From Carnegiea gigantea (Eukaryota > Streptophyta > Magnoliopsida > Caryophyllales > Cactaceae): 64,000 bases of DNA. Under the pieces are notes generated by a model. That model worked only from the letters and a program-made list of their open reading frames with translations. It was not told the origin of the DNA and did not search any database. A program made the position numbers and the translations under genes. The stretch lies in the NCBI GenBank assembly GCA_029747015.1, contig JAKOGI010001364.1, positions 76,760 to 140,759 on the forward strand. The letters are read 5' to 3'. Within the stretch, counting starts at the first letter, position 1; the number at the start of each line of letters is the position of its first letter. Shown piece by piece: positions 11,489 through 23,149 of this stretch.

Positions 11489-11695
11489 TCAGGAGCTGTT
11501 TGGGGAAGAGATGGAGGCTTCAGGCGAGTCGTTTACAGCCCCCATTCGAGCAGCTCGACCACAAAGTTTGTGGGTGAGGATCCAGATGAATGAAAAAAGG
11601 ATGCACGCACCGATGAAGAAAAGTATAGCGTACAACCATGCTTTTCCCCATGGTAACTTGGTATACCCACGACCTGTATCTGGGTAGAAAACCAT
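11489..11695 (-). CDS. Predicted 68-residue single-pass membrane protein
   Basis: I do not recognise the family. The minus-strand frame starts MVFYPDTGRGYTKLPWGKAW and has one strongly hydrophobic segment, about residues 20-41 (LYAILFFIGACILFSFIWIL), followed by a basic stretch with HKLCGRAAR and a Ser/Pro-rich tail. This suggests a small membrane-anchored protein with the basic side likely cytosolic. The ATG context is good (A at -3, G at +4). Immediately upstream (on the minus strand) is a long GA-rich leader at 11701-11782, typical of plant 5' untranslated regions, and a TATA-like sequence lies near 11838-11846. The protein has no cysteine-rich or signal-cleavage features that would make it a secreted peptide. 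It may instead be a chance frame or the first exon of a longer gene. Confidence 0.5.
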   Translation of the reverse strand: MVFYPDTGRGYTKLPWGKAWLYAILFFIGACILFSFIWILTHKLCGRAARMGAVNDSPEASISSPNSS

Positions 11696-11700
11696 GTTCT

Positions 11701-11751
11701 GGATTTCTCTCGCACTCTCTGTCTCTCTCTGTCTGTCTGTCTACCTGTCTG

Positions 11752-11782
<31 letters not shown>
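11701..11782. repeat. CT/GA microsatellite, likely 5' leader
   Basis: Interrupted (CT)n with CTGT units. It lies between the TATA-like sequence near 11840 and the ATG at 11695, and would be read as GAGAGA in the small membrane-protein transcript. GA leaders are common in plant promoters and 5' untranslated regions. Confidence 0.75.
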
Positions 11783-11786
<4 letters not shown>

Positions 11787-11835
11787 AGTAGAAGACTGAC
11801 AATTGAGAAGGATGAGAAAGAATGGGAGGAGGGGA

Positions 11836-11848
11836 GGGTATATAAGGC
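11836..11848 (-). promoter_or_regulatory. TATA-like element upstream of the small protein gene
   Basis: GGTATATAAGGCC reads as a TATA box on the plus strand and as TTATATA on the minus strand. Its position, about 145 bases upstream of the minus-strand ATG with the GA-rich leader between, favours the minus-strand gene. The plus-strand reading is formally better but has no gene behind it. Confidence 0.35.
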
Positions 11849-11849
11849 C

Positions 11850-12697
11850 AGTTGAATCATAGTGCATACAGAAACTCCGCAAGTAGTGGAATTTAGGAGG
11901 ATGCGTCAAGGAAGAAGAAGAACAAGCAACGAGGAGTAGAATACCAACATTACGGAATTTCAGGGACAAAAAGACAAAATACCAGTACGCTCAGCTAGCC
12001 TGAAATACAAAAATCATCATCATCACCATCCACCTCACCGGAATTTCATCACCACAACAACAACACTTCTTTGCATCATCATCAGCCCTCGCTATCGCAC
12101 ACTCTCTCATCCGCCCGAAATGGGCAGCATCATGAACAGAGGAAGATGAATAATCGAGACACATACTTTGAGATTCCACAAGCTTCTTCTGATTTGGGCC
12201 ATGCCCAATTTTCGAATTTTCAATACTTGTGCTTTTTTGGGGTTTAAGGAAATGATTGTCAAGCCTCGAACAGAAGATTAGCGGGGTTTGGGAAGGAGAG
12301 TGATGTTCCTTTGCTCAATCTCATGGAGTTGGTGAGAAAACAAAAGAGAAAAACTCATGGAACTGAAAGTAAATTTTTAATAGCTTCTCTTCATCATTTC
12401 ATTGTTGTTAACTGGAAAGGTCTTTGCATTGTCTTGATTAATTCTTTGACATTTAACAATCCTAAATTACTGTTGATAATAATGGATTAAAAACTTGCAT
12501 ACATGTATTATCAACTTCATGAATGTTTTATATTAATTAATCTTTCATTATATGAATACTCAATCAGGGAACAGTGAAAGCCTTAAAATTTCTTTATTGA
12601 TATATTTCTTTTTATTCAATATTGTGAAGGAGCTTTTTTCTTTTTTTTCGGGGGGTTAACAGGTAATACAAGAAGTGAAAACAATTATATTACCTTA
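11850..12697. other. Spacer, no gene recognised
   Basis: The sequence includes a CAT/CAC-rich patch around 12015-12085 and AT-rich sequence up to the MITE-like element. I see no supportable gene. Confidence 0.4.
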
Positions 12698-13042
12698 CAC
12701 TCTGTTTAGATTGAGGGGAGAAAAGGGGAGGAGAGGAAAATGGAGGTTAATAAACACTTATTCCCCTTATTTGGGAATATTAAATGAGGGGGAAGGAAGA
12801 GGAACCGAGGGAAAAATTCACCCTTATTCCCCCCATTTCTCTCATTTTTATTCACCTCCAAAATGAGGGGGAAAGGAGTGGAATGAAAGATTTTTAATAG
12901 CTCTTCCCCTTCCCCTCCAACCCCTCTTACAGCATATCCAAATAAGGTGAGTACAATCACCTTCCTTTTCTTCTCTTCCCCTCTATTACCTTTTCTTCTC
13001 TTCCCCTTCCTTCCCCCTCTCTAGCTTAATCCAAACAATGTG
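12698..13042. mobile_element. MITE-like element with TTA flanks
   Basis: A 345-bp non-coding segment with imperfect terminal inverted repeats: CACTCTGTTTAGATTGAGGG at the left, and the reverse complement of AGCTTAATCCAAACAATGTG at the right. Direct TTA repeats flank it at 12695-12697 and 13043-13045. The interior is a mirror-like mix of GGGGAGAAAAGGGG purine tracts and CCCTTCC pyrimidine tracts, so the single strand could fold on itself. The 3-bp flank fits PIF/Harbinger or CACTA derivatives; the superfamily is not settled. Confidence 0.6.
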
Positions 13043-13119
13043 TTAATCTAAAGGAATATGTGACTTCTGTGCTAGTACTATACAATTATTGCCTTAAACA
13101 ACATAAGGAAGTTAGAACA

Positions 13120-14990
13120 AATTTTATTACAACCCGCGTGATTAGTGCCTCGACATGTGATTCGTTTTTTTATTGTTAGCTTGGTATCTTCCAATCTTGA
13201 CCCCTCGATTTTCCTCTTGCCACAAAGAGTCTTGGCAACAGTGCTTCAATCAAGGTCATTATCACCATTGCAGCTGCAACGCTTGAGTCATTTTTCATGG
13301 TTGCGATCTTTCATATACCAAGCAATTGAGTTAGCATTAAATGACTTAAGTCGTACCTATTACCGACAATAGTTGACTACTGTGGAGGTTACATCATGCT
13401 CGTCTTTGTCAGGTCCGAGTCTCATTTCCTTGTACGTTGTTTCCCTCTCTTGTGCTTTTCAAGTCATTGCGTCGAAATTTAGAAGACATTGATTGTATGA
13501 TGCTCATGGTCAACTTCACACATTGCATTTTTTATTTCATTTTGGTAATCATTATGGTGAATGCGAACCACTATATATGCCATTGTGTGTTTATCGAAGA
13601 ACTTGACATTGTTTCCTTCTTCCATCCTTATGTAAGTTGCTTCTGATAGATGGAGACCTTTAAACGGACATTTTCTCGTGTTTTTTTCCCCAATGGCCAG
13701 TACACCATGTCTCTAGTCTTAGATGTTCCATATGAAGAAACTGCAAAAGCATTTGGTAACCATAGTCGCCCACAGATGGCATATCAGTTAATGTTAAGTG
13801 AGATTTTGTGCTCTATTCTTCAAACTCCATGCTAGATCCTACACTTGAGCTGCTCCGCTTACTCAGATACTGCATTTAGTCAATTTGGCTTGCTTCCATA
13901 CTAGAACTGCTACTTGAGTTGTCCTCTTTACTCACTTCTTCTAATTTCGTAGCTTGATCTCCATTAGTTGCTACCCTTGAATTATCCATTTCTATGCATG
14001 TATTAGTAAATACAACTTGAGACGAACTAGTCTCCTCCACAAAAAGATTCACTATCTGAAGTCGAGATTGGGCATTCAGATTCCCATTCCTTCATCTCAC
14101 GTTTGTGCACACTCACAGACATCACTTTCCCATCATAATTTCCAGGATTTTCTGACTTTGGTAGCCTCGCTAGTCGATGATGAAGCATTTTTCGGCAAAA
14201 CATCCAGTTTTAGGGGATCAGAAGCAATTTTACCATTGCCTTGACGGAAGCCTTCCGAGGAATTATCATAAATAGCCTTATCCTCCTTTTTTTGGTTCCT
14301 TCTCACAAGAAGTATTACACATTTCTGCTACTTTTCTTAATTCTTTCCTTAATTCTTCATTGTTAGGGTCAAACCGAATGGCAATAAGAAGATCGCTACG
14401 AGCATCAACCTTAATACCGATGTTCAAAAAAGCTTGGGCTCTACTAAATCGAGACTTGACATTGAAAAGATCGAATTTCATAACTAAATCCCACTGATGC
14501 TTAGCTAACTCAATCTGTCCTAATTTCAGCCAACAAGGAGCTATATTCAAATTAACAGCAAGTGTCACTTCCCTCATTAATTTTGTCTCATCCTCAGTTT
14601 TTGGGTTAACCACACATAAATATTGAAGGGATTTCTGTTAGGGGCCATCTTGTAAAGCTTCGTCTTGCAAAGCTTGTTTCCCTCCTCTTTCAATACTTCA
14701 GCCTTCGTGAATGCCTCATGAGGCAATTTCATCCCCATAAGATCTTTTTTAACATACTCATCAAATTCATCGTTAAGTTGGGTCTTAGAGAGGTCATGGA
14801 AGAATGATCTGAAATGGCTAGCCATGGTGGACATTGCACCCAGCATTGCGGTCCACAATTGGTCTTCAACCTTACGACTTTGCCGCATAATCAGGAGTTG
14901 TAGTCACCAAAATTGGTAAGGAAGCATGAAAATTAGAGGTGAATTTATGACTAAGTGATGAAGGGATTCAACGGACAAACCCTAATTCGA
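13120..14990 (-). pseudogene. TPR-protein paralog A, broken
   Basis: The first of four related copies of a tetratricopeptide-repeat protein. The likely start is the ATG at 14825 (MASHFRSFFHDLSKTQL). The first TPR helix, EVLKEEGNKLCKTKLYK, is followed by a frameshift near 14600, after which the frame at 14613-14278 continues with TLAVNLNIAPCWLKLGQIEL and LFNVKSRFSRAQAFLNIG. The Lys/Asn, Asn and Lys/Arg positions of a carboxylate clamp, which binds the C-terminal EEVD of HSP70/HSP90 in this type of TPR, are present. The region 14270-13120 matches the C-terminal part of copies B and D only in fragments with many stops. The 5' leader (about 14940-15110, with CCGGCGACAGC) also matches copy B, so the duplication included upstream DNA. 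Confidence 0.75.
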
Positions 14991-15199
14991 CTAGCAAATA
15001 GGAAGAGAGGGGGGAGCAAAAGAGGAATAAGGGAATAGAAGAGGAAAAGATAGGTATGAAAAGGTGAGGGAGGACACCCACACACCGGCGACAGCCGTAA
15101 TTTGGTTGGCACCAGTGTCCGCGCCGTTGGGAAAAGGGGAGAAGACCTATGGGGGTGGAGGGTGAGGAAGAGACAGAAAAGAGAAGAATCCCTACTTGT

Positions 15200-15548
<349 letters not shown>

Positions 15549-15842
15549 ATCAATTGATGTTATATATGGATTAGGTGATTAGTACAAATGCCTTTGGGCA
15601 CAAATATACAAGGAGGATAGTTCCACCAAAGCCAGAGACTTGAAGGCAACTTCATTTTTATGAGGATGGGCGGGACCTGTGATTTCTAATATTATTTCTA
15701 ATTTTCTATAATATTATTTCATCATGATTATTTTTGCCTTTTTTAACATAAATATGAAATATTAAATTTTTTTTATCAAAGAACATTAAGTATGATAGAC
15801 ACAATACGAGGACAATTATAGATCCTATTAGATAAAAGCAAA

Positions 15843-16009
15843 AATTCTATGTTACTTATCCATGTACCTAACTATGTGTACACCTATATAAGAGGGTATG
15901 TACCATACTAGAATACACACGTTTGTATCTAAGAATTTTTGGAATACGGTGCACACCCTCTTATATAGTTGTTTACATAATTAGGTACATGGGTATATAC
16001 CATAGAATT
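15843..16009. repeat. Foldback element with 62-bp arms
   Basis: Left arm 15843-15904 and right arm 15948-16009 are inverted copies, about 84 percent identical by eye (10 differences in 62), around a 43-base loop. Both arms carry CATGTACCTAA and CTATATAAGAGGGT. The transcript would form a long imperfect hairpin. No clear target duplication or coding content was found, so it could be a small foldback MITE or a hairpin RNA locus. Confidence 0.7.
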
Positions 16010-17960
16010 ACTGATATAAAAGATCTATTACCTGTAGATTATCACTAATGTGTCAAATTGGTTTCAATTTTCAGAGCACGACAGGTTTAAGCCAGTGATT
16101 TCAATCTCCACTATTCTCCTTGACCATCTCCTTTAGTTAGCATTTTTTAGAACATAAATTGGACAACACTTTAGGGGACATATATCACTTTATTTGGTAT
16201 TTTTGTAATTTGCTTTGTCTTTTTTTTATATTCCTTGGCAATACATACCCTCAAATGATAAATTCAAATTTGTCTGCTAAATTTGTAAGTGATTTTGAAT
16301 TTGTTTGGCTACTGACCTTTAAATTTTTCAAGTAATTTCACAGTTTTCAATATAGATTCGTTGCATGGTTTATTTTGCCCTTCTCAATTTCTGATTAGAG
16401 GGCATGTAGTTTGCACGAAGTTGTTAATCCATTTATTGTATTACATTTTGTATTATGTAAATGCATGTGTGGAATGGATAATAACATGATCGAACACTAT
16501 TTGAATTTATATGATTGTTTTTCCATTTCTAACCCCACATAGATAATCCCTCCTTTAATAAATTAATTTTTGATTGATTGTTTTTCCATCTCTGATCCAT
16601 AACGATACACATAACCCCTTTTTTAGGTTAGTCTTTGATAACTTGGGTTAAAAGTGATAATTTTGGATGGATTGGTTTACATATTTTCTTCAATACGTTT
16701 AGCTTGAGTTAAAATCATGATTAACATTGTTTTTCATAATCATATACCATTAAAAGCTCACTTAAAATTACAAAATGTCACAACACCATTTCATGTAGTA
16801 GCATATATTATTAATTTTCATGTACTTTTCCATATATTCCTGTTAAGAATTATCATGTCATGGATAACTTCAAGTGGGTTCACTAAAGCTAGTATTAACC
16901 CATGATAAAGCATAATAACGTCCCACAAAAATTTCAGGGAACCAAGACTCAGTAAATTTGGCAAGTGCGCTAAGGATCTTATGAACTTTGCATGATCTTG
17001 ATCCAAAAACAAAATAATCATCATCATCAAGAATTTGGGAAGTAATAACGTTCTGAAATCCAAGGTTTAGAAAGTCAACTATTAAATATTAACTCTCTTA
17101 TTGATGACATGTTTTCCAATTAAATTTTATTCAAAATTCATACTAAACATTAGTAATCATTTATCTTATTAATTTTTTTATCAATTAGAAATTAAGATAT
17201 TACAATCTATGTTTATAATAATACATTAAAATAAAACAATTTACCCTATGATCTCACCGCATGTCATCCTGTTAGCATTTACTTATGTGGCATCTCTATT
17301 ATTAACAAATAATATAATACACAATTACTAAGATATAATAAAAGATCTATGACTTTCATTATTATTATTATTATTGTATTTTTCTTTGAATACAATTGTA
17401 AATACAAATATGTAATATTAGAGATAATAGATATAATACGACAATAGTTACAGGTCCTATTTAATATAAAAAATTATTAAGAAATAATAAAAGATTTATG
17501 ATTTCCATTATTATTATTGTTATTGGTGTTTTGTCGTTGTCATCATAATTGTTGTCTTTCTCTTTGAATATAAATATAAAAATAAATATGGAAATACTAT
17601 AGATGTTAAATACAATATGATGACTTTAGGACTATTATGTTGTTGATTTTCTGCCAATAAGCTATATGAATTTCATACTATCTTAAAGAAATTGAGAGAT
17701 TATAATGGATATAAAAATATTTGCTAATTAGTTAATATAATATACTTTTATATGTTAGTAGTTTCCATTTAATGAAACCAAGTTATTATTACACTTGAAA
17801 AACCATTTAATTTTAAATTTTAAAAAATCCTCTGTATTTTAACATATCTCACATGGACTACTAGATAATTGATTGTAATTTGTATATGTTGTTATTATAG
17901 TCAAGCACTACTAATTTTTTATTCAACTTAAACTCCTTTTTTTTGGCAATAGGGTACTGC
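16010..17960. other. AT-rich intergenic region
   Basis: About 2 kb of AT-rich DNA with short ATT microsatellites near 17360-17380 and 17505-17520 and no supportable open frame. The GATATAATAATAAAAGATCTATGA-like wording near 17330 and 17475 recurs loosely, suggesting an old local duplication. Confidence 0.45.
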
Positions 17961-19641
17961 ACATTATATTCAAGTACAAATGACGGTAATACAAGAGGAG
18001 CAGATAGCTAACCTACATTCATACCTGCACCGATTGTCCTCGGAACCATAAAGACGCTACAACCAACTTTATTACAACCCCCATTATCATTCTTTTGACA
18101 AATGACACGTTTTTTGTTATTCAGCGGAACATCTTCTAACCTTGATCCTTCATCTTTCCTTTTGCCACATAGACTTTTAGTATGAGTGTCCTGATCAAAT
18201 TTGTCAGTCCCATTGCACCTCCAATGCTTTATTCATTTTTTGGTATTGCAATCCTCCATGTGCTAAGAAATTGAGTTAGCATTAAATATCTTAAGCTCGT
18301 ACCTGTTCTCACCAATAGTTGGCTTCGGAGATAGTTATCGACTGCTCGATCTGTGTCGGGTCCAAGAGTGCATCCTTCTACATTGCTTCCCTCTCTTCTG
18401 CTTACCATGTTGCTGAGTGGAGAATTGAAAAGCATGAAATGTATGACGCTCTTGGTTACCTCTGCCCATGAAATTGTTGTCCTGAATTTGGTGATCACTA
18501 GGATCAATGTGCATCACCATATATGACGTCGCATGCTTATCAAAGAATTCAATACTATCACCCTGTTCAACTATTTGGTAAGCTGCTTGTGGTAGGCGAA
18601 TTAGCTATAATGAACGTCTTCCGGTGGAGTTACCCAGAGGGTTGTACACAACATCTCTGATCACAGATGTACCATTCCAATGAGATGCCTTATCAGTTAG
18701 CACTGACTCAAAAGTCATGTTCTGTCCATCAAGTTCCATGCTGGACCCTATATCTAAGCAACCTCTATATTCAACTCCTCCATTTGGTCACTTTGTTTTA
18801 GTCCCATCCTAGTGCTATTACTTGAGTTTTCCCCCTCAATATGTGACTTTGTTTCTTCACCTTGCAATGGACTGATATCCTCGACGCAGCTCTCATTGTC
18901 CAACAGCGTGCTTTGACATTCGAAATCACAAATTTTATTAGTTTTCTCAATAGGATTACCAGGTTTAAATCTAACACTTTTCTTGGAGACCATTTCATTC
19001 ATAGATGGAAAATAGAGGTCTAGGGGACCAGAGACGGCTTGACCATCTTCTTTAGAGAAGCTTTCAGCAGAGTTACTACCCTCATTCGCAACTTCCATAA
19101 CAAGTTTGTTGTCACTAGGATCATCATATAGCTTTTCTATTCATCTTAATTCCTTTTGTACTTCTCCATTATTTGGTTCAAATCTAAAAGCTACCAAAAG
19201 GTCTTGTCGGGCAGCTTCTGCTTGGCCCATATTTATCAAAGCCTGTGCTCTTCGAAAACAAGCTTTAACATTGAAACAGTCAAAATTCGTAACAACATCA
19301 CACTGGCGTTTAGCTAGTTCAAACTCCTTCAACTTTAACCAACAAGTAGCTATGTTTAAATTAATGGCAACTGTAAGTTCCTCCATCATATGTGCATCAT
19401 TTTCACTATCAAGAACAACCACACACAAGTATTGGATTGATTTTTCGTACCTGTTTAGAGCACGCCTGTAATCCTTGGTTTTGAAAAGTTTATTTCCTTC
19501 TTCCTTCAACACATGAGACTTCATCAGTGCTTTGCGGGGAGAGTCCATATGCATAATAGCATATATGACATCCTCATCAAGATCCTCCTTGAAATGATCT
19601 TCAACCATACAAGTGAAGTTTAACTCAGGCAAGGTAGCCAT
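17960..19641 (-). pseudogene. TPR-protein paralog B, nearly intact N-terminal half
   Basis: The best-preserved copy. From the ATG at 19641 (MATLPELNFTCMVEDHFKED) the frame runs about 166 codons to a TGA just below 19141. Three TPR units are clear: SHVLKEEGNKLFKTKDYRRA, ELTVAINLNIATCWLKLKEF, and FDCFNVKACFRRAQALINMG. Residues for a carboxylate clamp (Lys and Asn in repeat 1, Asn in repeat 2, Lys and Arg in repeat 3) are all present, so an HSP70/HSP90 tail-binding co-chaperone role is inferred. After the TGA the same frame stays open for about 129 codons (to 18754) in a Ser/Glu-rich linker. The rest (18750-17990) matches copies D and C but only with frameshifts. The TGA could be a nonsense change or mark the end of a short form. 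The upstream GC-rich leader resembles copies A and D. Confidence 0.7.
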
Positions 19642-19949
19642 GGGAGCAGAGCCACTAGATTCTATCAATTGGGGGGTTGTAATAACCAAATTAGAGTGAG
19701 ATTCAAAAGTATGCCTGAGATTTATGAAGGACAAGTAGAAATCCCAGGACTTGACACAACAAAATAACAAACCCTAAGTTTACTGTACTGGAATCTTTGT
19801 TGAGAGGGAGTTATATAAGAATAGAAAGGAGTAGGAATGTGGATGGAGTGAGAGAGGGGGTTAGCATGCCGGTGACAGCTCAAAGAATTCATCGCCGGCA
19901 GCCAGAGGGGTGAATTTGGCCTTGAGTATGGTTCTGGTGGTTTCGCGAG

Positions 19950-21442
19950 CGAGAGCGTAACTTAGACTCCTTTGTGGTACAAGTTTGTAGCAATTTTTTG
20001 ATTAAATGTAGGCGGTTTTTTAATTATCATATTTATGCTCAAAACACATTAAGTCATTAACATTACATATATATTGGTCAAAACGTAAAATTGTAATCAT
20101 TTGACTTATCTCACTAAGGTGCACAAAAGGTCATTTGTTTAATTATTTATATGTTATAAGTTACAATATTTCAAATACCTAACTAATAACATCAGCATTT
20201 TCATTATATTCGTACTGAGTTGTGATAACTTGACCTTCAATTTACTTCATTTTATTGTTTACAATTATAAAAGTTCTCTAAAATTTTGATAAAATAACTT
20301 ATTTTGAAGCTTAAAGGCCTTTCATTTCAACGTTTAGAATTAGCGGCTAGTTGTGGTTTACCAGTGGTTACTAACGTTTGCCAATGGTTAGGAGTAGTAG
20401 TTGTCAGTTACCGATGTTTACCAATGGTTACTAGCAGTTACAAATAGCATTTGATAGTAGCTATTGTTTACTAGTGGTTACTAGCATTTACCAATGGTTA
20501 GATCAGCTACTGGTGGTTAGTAGTGTTTGGGAATGGATAGGGGCAATCATTGGTTACAAATGCTTTCTAAACACCAAAACAAATAACCCTAATTTGATTC
20601 CTTTAGCACCTCCTCTCAACATTTCATTTAGATCTGTAGCTCCTGTTCAATTCAAATTCAACACTAATCTATTTTCCATGTCTATTGTCATTTTTAAATG
20701 TGGTTAAAAAAAAAAAAAGAGGCATGATCGCAGGGTCCAAGAGAGAATGAATGAAAATCGTCCCTTTAGTAATGTATGGTTGAGATCGTTAAATCAACTT
20801 TAATGGTGACTTGGAGCTTTCTTGCATCAACCATTTTACATCATCGACTCTCTGCATCCCTTCCAAAATATCGCTATGAATCGACGTCCCCACCCAGTAG
20901 GCCGCCAGCAATTTTGCATATCTCACATAGCAACTTTGCATCCTATCTGAAGCTTTTTGGGCTTACTTTGTCTGAAGTCAGGATTTTCTTACCAATTTCC
21001 ACTCAATTACCAAATCTGCCTGAAGTTTAATAGAGGAATTGACGAGCCCCAAAATGGCAAGTGACAGTTAGCCTGTCATATAAATTGTCCAAATTTGCTC
21101 AGTTGGTCTTCTGTTTTTAGCCTTATCACTTGCCTTCTGCCAGTTAAGGGATAGAATTACGCTCGGCTACTTCAACATTGGTGACGCCTGTACATGCATC
21201 GTGATCATGAATTAGGTGTCACTTTTCTTATAGCTATTCTAGTCTTCTGCCCCATCTCATTGCTCAGCTACTTGGTAATTCATCATGCTATATGGTTGGG
21301 TCCTATATCTTGTTAGAAGGGTTCTTAGTCAGTTAGGTTGAGTAGTTCCAGTTCTGCTTTAATCTGGGTATTTTGTTGTTAAGTTGTTATAGTAATTCAG
21401 TTCTGGGTGCTTCACATTTGTGTGGCTGGGTAACTGTGAATT
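19950..21442. other. Spacer between divergent TPR copies B and C
   Basis: This region separates copy B (minus) from copy C (plus), so it may hold the promoters of both. Apart from the short GGTTACTAGC repeat cluster at about 20340-20530 nothing is recognised. A 77-codon frame at 20474-20707 starts in the repeats and ends in an A-run and is not credible. Confidence 0.45.
20340..20530. repeat. Short degenerate repeats of GGTTACTAGC type
   Basis: Units resembling TTACCAATGGTTACTAGC recur six or seven times with variable spacing. A similar GCGGTTGTGAGCAGTT style array lies at 39540-39850. Both look like subterminal repeats of hAT-like MITEs, but no inverted ends were located. Confidence 0.55.
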
Positions 21443-23060
21443 ATGGATAATTTACTAGAGTGGGGTATTACTCATCCTGTTTAAGCTGAGCTTTTTCATG
21501 TTCATCTTGAGGACAATAAGCTTGACGGGATTACTAAGGTTGTTATTCAAATGGAGGGACCTGATGAGATCTCTTGTCGAGTTAGTTTTCTAAAGGAGGA
21601 AGGAAATCGGTGTTTTAAGAAGGATGACTTTGACCAAGCCTCTGCGTTTTACTTAGCTACTATTAAACTTTTGTTCTTCAATTGTATTGTCTTCGATGTA
21701 GATGAGCCATTATTCAAGCGTTTGTCCCTTACTTTGAATCTTACCTTGGCTGCATTCGAACTTAAGTAATTGAAGTTGGCAACAATTTTGCTTTTATGCT
21801 CTTTAGGTTTGGAATTTGAGCTGTATAACACAAAAGCTTTGTTTAGGAGAGCAAAAGCCAATTAGGGATTTGGTGATGTTTGGCAAGCTCTTTGTGATTT
21901 GAAATCAACTACTCATATTGAGCCTAATAACATGGACATTATGAGGGACATAGCGAAAGTCAAAAATGAGGATTACCTTGTCAATGCAACATGTAAAAAT
22001 TCCAGTTATCTAGCAAAGAATGATAGTGATGGAGAGCAGCATTCTTGTCGAGTTATAGCACAATCCAATGAGGGAATGGTGAAGAATGCTAATGAGTGTG
22101 ACCCAGATTCTAGTGGGGAGATGGAAAGAAAGGAGGAATCTAGTAATACACAAGCAAAGTAGCTGCCTGCAGACTTGAAGTGGACATGGCATCCTTGGGG
22201 TCTTGTATGGAAGACCCTAGTTTAGCACATCAATCTTTAGGTGTCAAAGGTAGTCGAGACCAAAAATGACCACTAATGAAATTTTTGATGAAATAGATCA
22301 GGTAACTGATAGTGAAGCTACTTCAGAGATGGAATTTGACAACAGTACTGTGGATTCTAATTCCACCTTAACTTCTATGACAAGCTTTGAGGGTAGGAGT
22401 AGAGCCAATCCTACCAAACTTCCCGATGTTATCTAACTCAAGGGGGCATAAAAGAACATGGTCTCCAAGATCTCTCTATATCTATCTCACTTTAATTATA
22501 GAATGGTTCAACAAGGGAAAAAGATTGAGTTCTTCAATCAACGCTCAATGTCCTATGTAGTTGTTTGCATTAGGCAAGTCGATCAAACAAACACAACGAA
22601 ATCTACTATTATGGAGGATTCTCAGACCATAGGACTCACAATGGATGATGATGCAAGTTCTATTAATATGGTTGATTCAGCTACCTAAGAGCAGGAAGTG
22701 TAGGAAAGATGTGGAAATTCATGTCTTTCAATTTTCAGCACAGTCTCAAGGGAACTAGACGTGTAGAAGCCGACGTAGGAGAACGAACTATCATGCATGA
22801 CGAAAGGAGAGCCTCGTGACATAAGAGACAAAGCTAGTCACAACCAATAGGAGGTGCAGCTTTAATTTTACTAATTCTAACTCTTTCAATTACTGCAAGG
22901 TGGATTGTAAGCATGGCAAGAGGTTCAAGAGCTTGATTCATAAAGAGTACCTTTAAGTACACTCCAATGCATCTAATGAGGCCCAATGTACAAAGAAGAA
23001 GCCTAATGTTATGAAATCGGAGGCTAAGTAGTTGACTACGAACAAGAGAGAAACTTGTCA
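21443..23060 (+). pseudogene. TPR-protein paralog C, broken, opposite strand
   Basis: A divergent copy on the plus strand. A possible start at 21443 (MDNLLEWGITHPV) meets a stop at 21482-21484. The open frame from 21551 carries RVSFLKEEGNRCFKKDDFDQ, then LSLTLNLTLAAFELK and, beyond a stop at 21767-21769, NTKALFRRAKAN, which are the three TPR positions seen in A and B. The spacer frame at 21899-22162 is acidic and Ser-rich. A later stretch at 22458-22688 includes RMVQQGKKIEFFNQRSMSYV, matching the conserved C-terminal block of copy D (RVEQGKSIEFFNECTMSYLV) and copy B. Several stops and frame changes rule out a functional protein. The match to D in the C-terminal block shows the family's conserved region extends beyond the TPRs. 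Confidence 0.7.
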
Positions 23061-23149
23061 AATTGACGCTAAATTGTGCAGAATATAGTTAGATTCTCCA
23101 CCGTGGTGTTAGATGATTCCGAGTTACTTATAGCATAGCTCTATACATA

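Noticed and set aside
11520..11969. 149-codon minus frame rich in Arg-Glu repeats
   Set aside because: Produced by the GA microsatellite and overlapping the better-supported 68-codon frame.
17938..17960. Poly-A tail proving TPR copies are retrocopies
   Set aside because: An A-run (on minus) is present at the end of copies B and D, but their upstream leaders and flanks are also shared, which points to DNA duplication.
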